Positions 31,267 to 43,428 of a stretch of DNA of 64,000 nt are shown here, piece after piece. Under the pieces are notes generated by a model. It saw only the letters and a program-made list of their open reading frames with translations. It had not been told where the DNA came from and ran no database searches. Source of the stretch: Physcia stellaris. Lineage: Eukaryota > Ascomycota > Lecanoromycetes > Caliciales > Physciaceae. The stretch is from positions 496,001 through 560,000 of the forward strand of contig JABSSW010000013.1 in the NCBI GenBank assembly GCA_018902385.1, given 5' to 3'. A program made the translations under genes and the position numbers. How positions within the stretch are numbered: the stretch's first letter is position 1; each line of letters opens with the position of its first letter.

Positions 31267-32726
31267 TCAAGACGCCTTGTGTATTAGACAAGTGGACCAA
31301 TCGCCAGAAGCCTTCGCCGAATTCTTGCAAGACGTCCATCCAGCCTTGTGGGCATTGCGGATGATCTGTTCCTCCTCCAGAGAGGGGTCTAGGTAGACAT
31401 TGATCAATCTTATTCTCAGCTCTGTGGCAAACCTTTGCAGGAGTGCCGGCGAGGCAAAGCCGTGAAAATGAAACCTATCAATCTCTTTGATTCCGGCCAA
31501 GGCATGTACTATCGGACCATATTGCAGCATCGCGCCCTTGAGGAAGCAAAAATTGTGTCTTAGGTTGATATTGGCAATAGACATCGAAGGCATAGTGACA
31601 GAGCCATGCTCGTATGGCATCATCAGCCCAAGGAAGTCGAGTTTCGGGATCGAGTGGAGCAAAGTCAACGCTTCGGCGATATCTTGAATGGTATTTCGCT
31701 CGAAGTCCTTCAGAACGTTCTGGATGCCTGCGAAGAATGGTCCTGGCTTGAAGGAAATTCCGGTATTGTCTCCCTCGTCAACTGTTCCCGCAGCTAGAAG
31801 AAGTCTTTCTAGCTGACCGTTTGCAAGCGCCTCTCCAGGCCCGACCTCAAAGTGGAAACTCAAGTGGCGCAAATCGCCCCTGTTCTTGTCCCCAATGGTC
31901 TTCAGCCATGCGACGAAGACCTGGTTTCCTCGTCTTTTGTGAGTGGTTCCGGGATCAAGATCGAATTTGTTTCCCGAGTAGAGTATGCTCGCTGCCTCAG
32001 CACTTATGATCTTCGAAACTCTCAAGAGGCCATGGAATTGGGAAAAGACCTCGATTTCGCTTTGAGAGATCCATTCGGAGGCGGGATTGTACACACGAGT
32101 CGGCCCATGAACCATTCCAAATATGATCAGTCGGAGTTCACTCGGGAGTCTGAGGAAAGGCGGCGGTCCGGAAGCAGGCATCAGCATTGGCTCCTGCATT
32201 TGTGTTGGCTTAAGTGCTGCGCTTTTACTTCGGTTCTCTAGTTCGCTAGCTATTGTTGCGAGACGCTTATTTTCCCGCTCAAGCTGTTCAAGTCGAATAG
32301 CCTGCCTTTCGTACATCTCAGCCAGAGAATCCCTCTCTGAAATTGTGGTATTTAGACTCGGGCTTTTTTCGTCGTTAGTAGTAGACATGGAGTTCTGGGA
32401 GACGGAAGTACGTCGCAAAGACAAGGATCGGATTTTAGACTGAAGGCCTAGCAAGAGATGGTGATGGTGTGAAGATTGTGCAGGCGTAATAGGAGGTACT
32501 ATATCTGCCTGAGACTCTTCTACGTTATTCTGGAATGGGCTTCTATGAGACGTTGAGTTTGGACCAGGTACTGATAGCTCCAATGGGACTTCGCTCGGCT
32601 CGGGGGTGCTAAAGTGCTCCTCTTTGGTTTCTGATGATTTATCTCTTCTCTACATCGTTCTGAATTAGCGAGAATACCACCATATATGTAGCGTTCTTTA
32701 TCCGTGACGCTACAGAGACTAACCAT
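31267..32726 (-). CDS. coiled-coil F-box-like fungal protein
   Basis: The main exon 32649-31267 encodes 460 aa. It opens in frame without ATG and is joined here to a first exon that is just the ATG (32726-32724), by a 74-nt intron (GTTAGT...TGTAG). N-terminal 100 residues are Ser/Pro-rich; a coiled coil follows at about 104-143 (RDSLAEMYERQAIRLEQLER). FLRLPSELRLIIFGMVHGPT near residue 167 is the LPxELRxxIf opening of fungal F-box/2EXR-like proteins, followed by FHGLLRVSKIISAEAASILY. The C-terminal half contains FEVGPGEALANGQLERLLLA and no recognised catalytic motif. Function unknown. The first exon is uncertain; a later ATG lies at NSMSTTNDEK. Confidence 0.6.
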
Positions 32727-34035
32727 GGTGACAGCGGCATCATTGAAGTCTCGCTCTGTATGATAGTCTCAAGGTCCTGGGAGGTTTGGGTGTTACGATG
32801 TCTTGAGGTCTTGAAGCTGCTACAGTGCAGAGAAGAACCTCGAAGGAGCCGAGTAAGCTAGGAATATGTACAGTACGTATGCTGAAGTCGCTCCGAAGTA
32901 GTGAGTTATTGAGTTAGAAATTGTTGAGTTTCATCCGACTGGTAAGACCTCAAACCATCGACCAAGGCAGAAGATCGGCCGCGAATTCGCTCGCTTTTGA
33001 AGGAAGGAGGACTTGGATCCATCGCCTAAAGAGGAAAGTGCATATGGCGTTTGCCAACGTAAGGAGAACAAGTTCCGGATAGACGCAATGCCACGACGAT
33101 GTATCATGAAACTTTTCCGTCCATCAACGGATCCGTCGATTGCTGAAGAGAGGGAGTTTTACATCAAAGATTTGTTTTCGTGATTTGACATCACATACCT
33201 CGACCTCCATGAGTATAGAATTCCTTGATCATCGACGGAGGAAAATCTCTAATACATTATCCGGTCAGCATGTTGTAATTAGGACCAATCATACGGATAC
33301 TCTTCTGCATAAAAGGGGATCAGCTTTGGAGATCGATGCGAGACGAGGCAGAGCCACGTTACTTGCAGGATGGTTGCACCAAAGTTCCTTATGGCCCAAT
33401 ATGACCCCGAGAATCTGGATAATGTTCGGAGCTCAACTTTGACGGATACCATTGGGGACGAAGAATTAAGTATGGGATTAGATCCTTCCAAAGCAGGATG
33501 AGGTGAGAGTAGGTTTTTGGATACTTGACGTCTGGTCAATGTATCACAAGACTCCAACACGTTTACCAGACTTCATGGAGCAACCTTTTGTGACTTAGAG
33601 CATGGCGAATTCCGGAGTCAGAACCTCACGTAAATTTGCGCGGGGTTAAATCAAGGACTCGAGTAATTCTCATACAGTTCATCTTTACGCCTACTTTTGT
33701 TCTCTTAGAATGAATGCTCGTAGTCAGTATGGATAGTAGAAAAAATTGAGACGAGAGCATACCAAGCCTTATGAAGAACGGTAGTGGAAGCAAATCTTTC
33801 CCGTCTGGAGCTATCAAGGCGTGCATAATAATGCTCCTTTACCGTGAGGTACAAAACAGATCTATGAGCAAAATCTAGCCACCAACTACAACCGAAGTGA
33901 TCGATACTCCAGCCCGTCATCTAATTCGTGCTAGCACACCTACTTTAAGTGCTACGTTGCCTACTGATGGACTTCAGCATGCCTTTGGATAACTGAATCA
34001 CTTCACTCACTGCGTTTGTAGGTCTCTCGAATCAA
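32727..34035. other. intergenic
   Basis: 1.3 kb. Several short frames on both strands, none with a start, splice logic and domain together. Confidence 0.5.
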
Positions 34036-35681
34036 CTAAAACCATTTTTGGTAGTAATGAAGCGGTCCCGATGCAGAGCTTTTGAGCGCCACTCGCTTGG
34101 ATTGTCTGTTTTTCACGTAGCGCACCAGCTCATGCGTCGAGAAGGGGTTCGGTCCAGAATTGAAAAAGAAATCTTCATAGCCGCAGTACATGTCAAACTG
34201 AAATGAACACGCAAGTTAGCCGGCTTCGTCACACCAGAAATTACAGCCTTGACACGATAAGAGGCAGCAGGAACGAAAGCTGAACGGCAAGAACGTACCC
34301 ATTCAATCACATCTACTTCTCCGAATCCGCCATAAAGTTGATCAAATGACGCATACTTAAGATGACCGTATGTCCGAGTCCACTCGGCAAGATCGCTCCA
34401 CAAGCCACTTTTCAATTCACAGCAGTCCATAGCCAGGCGTTCGAGCTTTTCAATATGGCCTAAAAAGTGCAATACCTCCTGCACCTGTGCGTCGAGTGCG
34501 AAGAGGTACAGGGTTTTGAGTTTTCTAAATTGGCATCCGTGGAATATAGCTTCAAAGCTAGTAACACCGATAACATCGAATACTTTCCCAAAATCAGCCT
34601 GAATGAACAGGACCTCCAAATTGCAAGCGGAAGACAAGGCTTTCGCAATCTGCATATCTTGAAAAACGCGTTCGTCGGTGCCTAGTAGTGTACTGTGTGT
34701 CAAAGAAAAGCTGAGTTTGGTAAGATTCGAGAGAACCGCAGCTGCACGTGAGACCTGGCGGGGTATCATCTTGAACGATCCGGCAGCAAGGCATATGTCC
34801 TCATCGAGAGGCTCAATCGAGAACTCTTTGACGGGTGTCGAGGTCGTGGACATTGCAAGAAATATTGAGTGGAGTATGTCTGTGCTGCTTGGGCTCCAAC
34901 GCCACAGCTTTCGAGGCGGTATATAGAAATGTGAATGAGACGCTCGAGGTAGCTTGCATTTAGCCATGTCCGGACAGACCTATACAGAAGTCACTCAGTA
35001 GTCATGTATCAGGAAGATGCTTTGAAATACGTCGACTTGAAAGTAGAGTGCACCGTGAGTGAGAGAGCTGCGGGACAAGCTGCTTACCTTCTGAGCTTCA
35101 GCATCAGAGACGTCTTTCTTGCGATTAGCCTTGGTGAGTACTACCCGCCGTATCCCAGGCGTAGTGACCAGAGCGTGTGAGAGCAACACGCAAAGCTCGC
35201 CGGACGATAAGATATTGTCAATAGATTCGCGAAGGTTGCGGTAAACCTCAAACCCCTTATTGACATGCTCTTGCCACTTGATTCCCCTCTTCTGGTGAAT
35301 ATCGCCCAGACGTTCGCGGACGCGACCCCTATAAGCTGACATTGAAAGGGCTTCGAAGATCAATGGCGAGATGTAAATGGTCTTGACAAAGTTGCCGAAC
35401 TTAAGATTAGTGAGACTAGCATGATCCAGATCGGTAGTGTTACCGGAGAGGAAGATACTGTCGAATAGCAGCGGTGTAATCAATCCAGTCAGAGCCTTAC
35501 AGACTAAGCGGAGGGATTTTAGATCTCCCCTACCGACAAGTTTGAATACTTCAGAGATCAGCTCGGCTGGCAGACTTAGAAGTAAATCTCCTCGCAGCGG
35601 CGGGACTACGCGTATAGCCTTTTTGGAGCCTTTAACCTTGCGCGGAGCCTTCTTTGTATTCTTTGCGTGACGAGGTGCCAT
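34036..35681 (-). CDS. F-box protein, fungal leucine-rich/solenoid type
   Basis: Exons 35681-35088, 34979-34299 and 34197-34036 give 478 aa with zero phases. Basic N-terminus (MAPRHAKNTKKAPRKVKGSK), then an F-box at about 35-75: LLLSLPAELISEVFKLVGRG and DLKSLRLVCKALTGLITPLL. Downstream are solenoid-like segments, for example VLSNLTKLSFSLTHSTLLG and FRKLKTLYLFALDAQVQEVL, and a C-terminus EDFFFNSGPNPFSTHELV typical of fungal F-box proteins. Likely an SCF substrate adaptor in cytosol or nucleus; substrate unknown. The ATG at 35681 is used because the frame upstream has only a GTG. Confidence 0.75.
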
Positions 35682-36270
35682 TACGTAGACGAGTGAGATA
35701 ACACCCACAGTCCACTAGAGAGCTCCGTAAATCGACAACAGTATGTGGAAAAGGACTAGAAGCCTGCTGAGTTCCGACTTCGAGCAAAGGTTAAAGAGAT
35801 TGTGGAGGGGAGCGTATATGCCAGAAAGGGAAAAGGTCTTTTATCCTCTGAGATTTGGTTTGTGGTCACAGACCAAAGTGATGCAAACAGGAGACAAATA
35901 CTTGCCTAGTGTTATGCTATTTGGGAGGATGTCCACAGAACTTTTCGCCTCATCACAGTGATAAGATTCGATGGTCACGTATGGTCAACTGGTAATGTCA
36001 CAGCATATAGCCAAGTATCAGGATGCCGGCCATGATGTCGGGATACACTTGATGAGCAATGATGAGAGTAAGGTAGAAAGTGCTGATGGTAGAGAGGAAG
36101 AAAGGTGTGATATAAGTCAAGCTTCTGGGTACTAGTGAGGCTGCTCTCCATATCTGGACTGCCTCAAAGCCTCTTTGGTTGATACTTGATGTTAACTCAA
36201 GGTTTACACTGCAGTACTAGTACCTTAGTATTACCACTCTAAGCAAACAACCACCTCATTTCTACCTTGA
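35682..36270. other. F-box gene 5' flank
   Basis: About 590 bases before the foldback element. A 72-codon forward frame (35743-35961) overlaps the promoter and has no domain. Confidence 0.5.
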
Positions 36271-36506
36271 CTCGCGCCTAGCAGAATAATTCGGACACCT
36301 CCAACCCTATCTGTTTTTCACCACGGCTACAGCTTTCTTGACGACGGCCGTGGGCACAAAACCTTTGACTACAGAATTATACAATTTTTGCAACTTAACA
36401 ATATTCACGTAGAAACCATAATGTCATTGTGTATGGTTGTTGAGTTGACCAAGCTTGCACATATGCGTAGAGTTGGAGGTGTCCGAATTATTCTGCTAGG
36501 CGGGAG
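36271..36506. mobile_element. 236-bp MITE with 35-bp terminal inverted repeats
   Basis: Left TIR 36271-36305 begins CTCGCGCCTAGCAGAATAAT; the right TIR 36472-36506 is its reverse complement with a single mismatch. The five bases CTTGA occur immediately outside both ends (36266-36270 and 36507-36511), consistent with a 5-bp target duplication. The 166-bp interior is AT-rich and has no coding capacity. It lies between the divergent F-box and CLF1 genes. Superfamily is uncertain because 5-bp duplications are unusual for fungal DNA transposons. Confidence 0.8.
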
Positions 36507-36668
36507 CTTGAGCGACCAAATTTTAGCCGCTGAGCTTATTTCCGTTACATCCGCGCAAAGCTTAACTTTAAGTCTTAGTTCTATGTACTGTTGCTAACAC
36601 TGGAACGTTGTGCTCTGCTTTGGAAAGAACTTCTTCACTCTACGTCCATCTAGAGCCAATTCCAAGTC

Positions 36669-38754
36669 ATGGAAGCCTCACGAGGCCCTCCCAGGGTCAA
36701 AAACAAGGCCCCTGGTATGTGCAATCCCCCAACCACGACAACAATTTGCTAACCTCTCTTCAGCGCCCCAGCAAATCAGCGCCGAACAGCTCCTCCGTGA
36801 AGCCGTCGACCGTCAAGAGCCTGGCCTCCAAGCTCCCACCCAGCGCTTTGCTGACCTCGAAGAGCTCCATGAATTCCAAGGCCGGAAACGCAAGGAGTTC
36901 GAGGACTATGTGCGCCGGAATCGGATAAACATGAACAACTGGATGCGGTACGCGCAATGGGAACTCGAGCAGAAGGAGTTCCGAAGAGCTAGGTCCATCT
37001 TTGAGAGAGCGCTGGATGTCGACTCCACATCTGTTGTATTGTGGATACGGTACATAGAGGCGGAGATGAAGACAAGGAATATCAACCATGCGAGGAATCT
37101 GCTGGATCGAGCTGTAACTATTCTGCCGAGGATCGATAAGCTATGGTACAAATATGTCTACATGGAGGAGACTCTGGGCAATGTAGCAGGCACTCGACAG
37201 GTTTTCGAACGGTGGATGTCATGGGAGCCAGACGAGGCAGCTTGGAGTGCCTATATTAAGCTTGAGAAGAGATACAATGAATTTTCCCGAGCTAGGGCTA
37301 TCTTCGAGCGATTTGTCTTTGTTCACCCTGAACCTCGGAATTGGATCAAATGGACACGATTCGAAGAGGAGAATGGCACCAGCGATCTAGTCCGCGAGGT
37401 ATTCGGCATGGCCATCGAAACCCTTGGTGAAAATTTCATGGACGAGCGCCTGTTCATAGCTTACGCCCGCTACGAAGCCAAACTCAAGGAGTACGAGCGC
37501 GCCAGAGCCATCTACAAATACGCTTTAGACCGCCTCCCACGCTCCAAGGCCATGACTCTTCACAAAGCTTACACAACCTTCGAAAAGCAATTTGGCGACC
37601 GCGAAGGAGTCGAGGACGTCATCCTCTCCAAGCGCCGCGTGCAATACGAAGAGCAGGTCAAAGAGAACCCTAAGAACTACGACGCCTGGTTCGACTTTGC
37701 CCGGCTGGAGGAAAGCTCGGGGGATCCTGACCGTGTACGTGATGTCTACGAACGGGCAATAGCACAGATCCCGCCAACGCAGGAGAAGCGGCACTGGCGG
37801 CGGTATATCTACCTCTGGGTTTTCTACGCGCTGTGGGAGGAGATGGACAATAGGGACATAGACCGTGCCCGGCAGATTTACCAGGAGTGCCTCAAGCTAG
37901 TCCCTCACAAGAAGTTTACCTTTGCTAAGATCTGGATCATGAAGGCCCAATTTGAAGTCCGACAGATGCAGCTGCAGGCCGCGCGGAAGACGCTTGGCCA
38001 AGCCATTGGGATGTGTCCCAAGGACAAGCTTTTCAAAGGCTATATCCAGCTCGAAGAGAAGCTGCATGAGTTTGTGAGATGCCGGACACTGTACGAGAAG
38101 CACATAGAGTGGAATCCAGCAAATTGCCAAGCATGGATAAAATTTGCTGAGCTTGAGCGAGCGCTGGATGACCTAGATCGCACACGAGCGATCTTCGAGC
38201 TGGCGGTCAACCAACCCGCTCTGGATATGCCGGAGCTTCTCTGGAAAGCCTACATCGACTTCGAAGAGGAAGAGGGCGAATATGAGCGCACAAGGGCACT
38301 GTATGAGCGTCTACTGGACAAGACAGACCACGTCAAAGTCTGGATCAGTTACGCGCATTTCGAAATCAATGTGCCCGACCCAGAGGACGAAGACCAGGGC
38401 GATGAAGAAGATGAAGAGCGACCCGTAAGTGAAGAAGCCAAAGCGCGCGCCCGGAAAGTCTTCGAGCGCGCATACAAGAGTATGAAAGAGAAAGAACTGA
38501 AAGAGGAGCGTGTGGCGTTGCTGAATGCGTGGAAATCCTTTGAGAGCACGCACGGCTCGGCAGAAGATATCGAAAAGGTCGAGAAGCAGATGCCGAGGAG
38601 GGTCAAGAAGCGGAGGAAGTTGGATGATGATAGCTTCGAGGAGTACATGGATTATGTATTCCCAGCGGATGATGAGAGCGCAGCGAACATTTCGAAATTG
38701 TTGGCTATGGCGCATCAATGGAAGCAGAGTCAAGCGGAGAATGGGGCTTCGTGA
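36669..38754 (+). CDS. CLF1: pre-mRNA splicing factor Clf1/Syf3 (crooked neck, HAT repeats)
   Basis: Scaffold of the Prp19/NineTeen complex in the spliceosome. Exons 36669-36714 and 36764-38754 give 678 aa. The N-terminus [15 protein letters not shown] joined to [20 protein letters not shown] is the conserved family start and fixes the first intron. The body is an array of about 14-16 HAT repeats, e.g. [40 protein letters not shown] and [20 protein letters not shown]. An acidic insert ([15 protein letters not shown], near residues 577-590) and a basic patch ([11 protein letters not shown]) precede the end. Length is close to yeast Clf1. Confidence 0.98.
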
Positions 38755-39083
38755 GGTTTGTATCGACAAGGGGGGATTTGGGCGAGCGTGTCATGCACAA
38801 AGTGTTGAATTGATCATCAGATATTCTAAACAAAGTTCTTGAGTGGTTATCAAAGTGAGAAGAATTGAAAGTAGCCGATACGTCCAATTCAATAGAAGCT
38901 CGCTTGAAACTTGATACTTATTTCTGGTGGAATACTGGCCACATAGCACCTCAAGGCCATATGCCGAGGGTAGCCGCGCTCTCCAAACGCCATCATGCAT
39001 CTATACTTCACGAGCACGTCCATGGTAAAGGTAATTACTTCATCCCCATCTTAGAGTCGTTTCCTCACTCAATAGCCCTAGAG
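38755..39083. other. intergenic between convergent CLF1 and CK2 beta
   Basis: 329 bases with two 3' ends. Nothing else seen. Confidence 0.5.
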
Positions 39084-40410
39084 TCACTCCTCAATCCCGT
39101 TCTCCTCGCCCTCGACCTCTTCCATTTCGTCCTCCTCATCTCCCTCCTCTACAAAAACTCCCTGGATCCCCACCTCCCTCAACCTCCCCAACATCTCATC
39201 TCTCTTCCTCGCCTGCCACCTCTCCAAAGCCGCCGCCGCATGAACCCTAAACCCGAAGATCCTCGGCTCATATCGTTGGACACTCTTCTCAGGAACTAAT
39301 GCAGGGTAGACCTGAAATAAGATGTTTTGGAAGGAGGTGCCGAAGTAGGCACCGTCGATGGTGGAGTGGCGGGAGGACTTAGGGTTATAGAGATCTTCGC
39401 ATTTGCCACAGTAGAGCTTTACGGATTGGATATTGGGAAGGTCGGAGAGGCCAGTGGGGAGGAGCGGGTGAGAGAGGCAGGCGACACGGGGGCATTTGCC
39501 GAAGTCGGATTTCTTGTACTTTTCCAGCTGAAACATGTATGATCAGCTTGTTCCTCAATTGATCTTCTTTTCTTCGAGATGGAACGCGTGGCTCTGAGTA
39601 CGTACCATTTTCGATAGCCCTCTGGTGGTGGTGATATACCGTGCATGAACTAGGCCGTAGAGATGGCGCGCAGATTTCTCGATCTGCTCACGCATCTCAT
39701 CATCGCAGTCGAGGTCGAAGACATCGGTGACAAGGTCGAGAGCATATTGGTAGTATTGAACGTCAGTGTTGAGGCCGGTGAGGTTGAAGCGGTCGGTCAG
39801 ATAGTCTTCATCGATCTCGCAGAAATATTCATTGCCCCGAGATGAGGTGAACTGTTGAGTTTCCTATTAGCTACTCTGTAAGGTACCGCATGTCAAATGA
39901 ATTCATTATAATGTGAAAACAAGTAATCAGTACACAGGTACTCATGGAAAGAAACATGACTCGGAGAGGCTTCGCCAACATATTGCCACCATTTCGAGTA
40001 TCTAGCTATTAGATACCAGGACGAATAAGACTCGTATTGACTGGTCCAGCTTTTGCGAGGCCCCCAAGCTACTCGGGGATCAAGATGGCCTCAAAAGAGG
40101 GAACCACTTTCAGATAGGATGCCATCCTTATGTCGTGCTCAAAACGCCGTTATGTCACTAGAAGAACCCTCTCTGTTCGGGATATGGTCGACCAAGGGGA
40201 CGGTTTAGCGATGCTATAGACAAATTGATCTGAACCTCGGAGATAGAGATGTGAAAGGAGAAACAGAAAAACAAGGTTCACGTTGGATCTTCTCTAGATG
40301 AGTTCGAGAAGTACCAAGGGTGCTTTATGGAAACAAGGAGAGCGTTCACCTACCCAATCCCTCCAGTAGCTCGTATAATCGCTGTCGGTTTCGCTGTTGA
40401 ACTCCTCCAT
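39084..40410 (-). CDS. CKB1: casein kinase II regulatory (beta) subunit
   Basis: Dimeric regulatory subunit of CK2. Exons 40410-40354, 39851-39606 and 39527-39084 give 248 aa, phases zero. Exon 1 is MEEFNSETDSDYTSYWRDW; exon 2 continues SSRGNEYFCEIDEDYLTDRF and LTGLNTDVQYYQYALDLVTD with the acidic loop DVFDLDCDDEMREQIEKSAR; exon 3 has the zinc ribbon C113, C118, C141, C144 (CPRVAC...CGKC) and IDGAYFGTSFQNILFQVYPA. An acidic C-terminal tail (EEGDEEDEMEEVEGEE) follows. The first intron is 502 nt, far longer than any other in the window. Yeast has CKB1 and CKB2; the symbol here is the general one. Confidence 0.95.
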
Positions 40411-41065
40411 GGTGTTGGAGTCGATATTATATTTCGAAATCACGGTGATCAAGGGCGCAGGATGGTGGCCATGAAGGAAGCCATGATTCCAGGAAAGAGC
40501 AGATATACTCTTTGTCCAACTAAGGTAACTATGTTTACTTCATGGCCTGGCCAGCGTCGATTCACACACGAAACCATTTCCATCATTCGAATCATGTGAA
40601 GCCAAGATAAGGCTGGGAATTAAGCTTCCCACTAGAGATGCAGCTACGCCTAAAAAAGCCAAATCAGGGTCCTGGGCTTTTGTTGGACGCTCGTGGGTCG
40701 AATCATTGGTTGCAATCAGTCTGGATTTGAGTGACAAAACAATCACCAAGAGTGTCTCTCGCTTGCTTGAAGCACGCCCATCACACTGCTAAGCTACTGG
40801 TGTATGCACCTGGGGTCAAATCATGATAGGATCCTGTATTTATTATGTGGGAAGGGGTGCCGGTCGAGTGGTAAATGATGGTGTTGACAAAGATATGAGA
40901 CCTTCCGGAATTCCCTTTATCCTTTTTGCTTCCGCTCAACTTCCCTGATTCATCCTTCTCTTTTCTCTTTCTCTTTCTCCTAGACATCCACAGAGCAGCA
41001 AATACTCTACATTCTCCAATATCTCATCTACAGAGGCATCAGTAAATCGCCTACGCTAGTCCATC
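40411..41065. other. divergent promoter region
   Basis: 655 bases between CK2 beta and the small forward gene. A pyrimidine tract (CTTCTCTTTTCTCTTTCTCT) lies at about 40962-40981, typical of fungal promoters. Confidence 0.5.
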
Positions 41066-41441
41066 ATGTATCTCTCCAACGTCATCCGAGCACTACCGCC
41101 TCTCCTCCTCATCTTACTATTCTCAGTTCTCACCGATGCACGAGGCCGATCGCCAGCGCAACAACGACGTCTTGCTAGCATCCTGGCTGAGAAGCCAATG
41201 CATACCACCGCTCTGCTCGCTGGCGCAGCCGCCACTGCAATGCCTGCCATGCCGACCGTTGCTTTGAAAAGTCGAGTCATGAACCACAACAAGCTCGCAA
41301 CGCAGGAAGAGCTCGTCGCTGGTGAGAAGTTCAAGGCAGCTCTGGCTGAGTATGTTGTTGCCCTACCATGATCACCTGTACCTCCCGCTGACAAAGTTCA
41401 GGCGTTTAAAGGAGGTTGAATTACGGGAATTGAGGATCTAG
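41066..41441 (+). CDS. small secreted or membrane-anchored protein, unknown
   Basis: Exons 41066-41349 and 41402-41441 give 107 aa. The intron has a consensus donor GTATGT, branch CGCTGAC and acceptor TTCAG; reading through it stops after seven more codons, so the spliced form is preferred because it yields a coherent helical end (ALAERLKEVELRELRI). Residues 1-25 (MYLSNVIRALPPLLLILLFS...) form a signal peptide or anchor; a second weakly hydrophobic Ala/Met-rich stretch (ALLAGAAATAMPAMPTVAL) follows. No cysteines. No family recognised. Confidence 0.55.
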
Positions 41442-42329
41442 ACTACGCATAGCTGGAAGTTTTGGCAGATATCGGGCTTCGACGACACTAACGAAGCTTC
41501 TCATGAGATGACGAATATAATTTAATCATATCATTAGCGACGATACCCCGAGAAGCGAGGCCTTTCCTGGTTCCAGCTTCGGATACTCCATGGGCCTATT
41601 ACATCAAACTCAGTTCTCCGTTGTTGTTGTTGTTGGTGTTTGTATGGCATGCAAGGGATGCAAGGGATGCATAACATAATGTTACACTGCGAGATCAGGG
41701 GAGACCCACCCACTTGCAGTAGGAAAAATTGCAATCAAGATCAAAATCCATATCACCGATCAAATGAGTATCATCACGATTTTACCGCTTGAGTGTTATT
41801 AGTGGGGAGTATATGGACTACTCAGGCTCGTTAAAGACGAGGAACCTGTTCTGGTGGAAGTCTGTTTTCGAAATTGTGAAGTTACCGTTGGAATCCCCGG
41901 AGGTTTCTGGTTGTCGTAGAGTCTCAACGATGCCGGTATACAAGACATCATTTATAGGCCATGTTCCAACACTGCACTTGGCGCTGCATGACCAATCTTG
42001 CCATTCGTCTTTGACCCCTTGCAACGTGCTAATCCTTTAGCAAACACAAGTTCAGAGTCGAGATACTTATTTTGATAAGGGAGCGTCGTAGGGGATGAAA
42101 GTCAAGCAGTTGATAAGGCAAGCTCGTTCAAAGATGGAGCACATCACGTGATACAGATTCACTCTTGCGTTAGAGCTAGACGCGTCGCGTCTTTAAACCA
42201 ACTTCAACTCATCGAATTTGCCACCAGTTCCATCCCCACCTCCGGCTCCCTCTCAACAATTTACACTCGGAAAAACGTCGTCAGCCGGCTCTTCACACCG
42301 ACTCCCGTGTGCAATTATCCGGAAGCAAG
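41442..42329. other. intergenic
   Basis: 888 bases. Contains short simple repeats (TTGTTGTTGTTGTTG complement near 41620 and two GCAAGGGAT units near 41652). No gene supported. Confidence 0.5.
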
Positions 42330-43428
42330 ATGAGCGCAGCAGAGACTGAGGCAACTCAGTCAGAGGGTGGGAATAGTGGTCCTGGAGCTCCTACACCTTT
42401 ATCAGTACTGGAGGGCGTAGCTGGTCTTTCAGCAAGAGATATTAAGCTAATTGTTGATGGCGGCTTTAACACGATCGAATCCGTGGCATATACACCTCGA
42501 AGAGTCCTAGAACAAATAAAAGGCATCTCCGAGCAGAAAGCTACCAAGATCCTAGCAGAAGGTAATCAACCAAATCGTCAAAGGATCCTAAGAGACTTTG
42601 CTGACATGTTGGTCAGCCTCCAAGCTCGTGCCCATGGGCTTCACCACAGCAACGGAAATGCACCAGCGCCGTTCGGAATTGATATCTATAACAACCGGCT
42701 CCAAACAGCTCGACACCCTCCTAGCAGGCGGCATCGAAACGGGCTCCGTCACCGAGATCTTCGGCGAATTCCGCACCGGCAAATCCCAAATCTGCCACAC
42801 CCTCGCCGTAACGTGCCAGCTACCCTTCGACATGGGCGGCGGCGAGGGGAAATGCCTCTACATCGACACCGAAGGCACATTTCGGCCCGTCCGCCTGCTC
42901 GCAGTGGCGAATCGGTACGGATTGAGTGGAGAGGAGGTGCTGGACAACGTCGCCTACGCACGGGCATACAACTCAGATCATCAATTGCAATTATTGAATC
43001 AGGCTTCGGCAATGATGTGCGAAACCCGCTTCTCCCTCCTTATCGTTGACAGCGCCACTTCACTATACCGCACGGATTTTTCTGGTCGTGGCGAGCTCTC
43101 GAATCGTCAGATCCATCTTGCCAAGTTCCTGCGTACGCTGCAGCGCCTGGCGGATGAGTTCGGGATCGCGGTCGTCATCACGAATCAAGTTGTCGCGCAG
43201 GTGGACGGGGGACCAAGCGCGATGTTCAATCCGGATCCGAAGAAACCGATCGGAGGGAACATCATCGCGCATGCTTCAACGACGAGGCTGTCACTAAAGA
43301 AGGGACGGGGCGAGACAAGAATTTGCAAGATTTACGATAGCCCGTGTCTACCTGAGAGTGATTGCTTGTTTGCGATCACCGAGGCGGGAATTGCTGATCC
43401 GAGTCCAAAGGATCTGGATAAAGATTGA
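42330..43428 (+). CDS. RAD51: Rad51 recombinase
   Basis: RecA-family ATPase that forms nucleoprotein filaments for homologous recombination. Exons 42330-42561 and 42617-43428 give 347 aa. An N-terminal helix-hairpin-helix domain ([20 protein letters not shown]) precedes the core: [20 protein letters not shown], Walker A GEFRTGKS (127-134), [10 protein letters not shown], Walker B LLIVD (218-222), the loop L1 region [16 protein letters not shown]2 region [20 protein letters not shown], and [20 protein letters not shown]. Rad51 rather than Dmc1 by the [20 protein letters not shown] and [10 protein letters not shown] segments. Confidence 0.97.
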
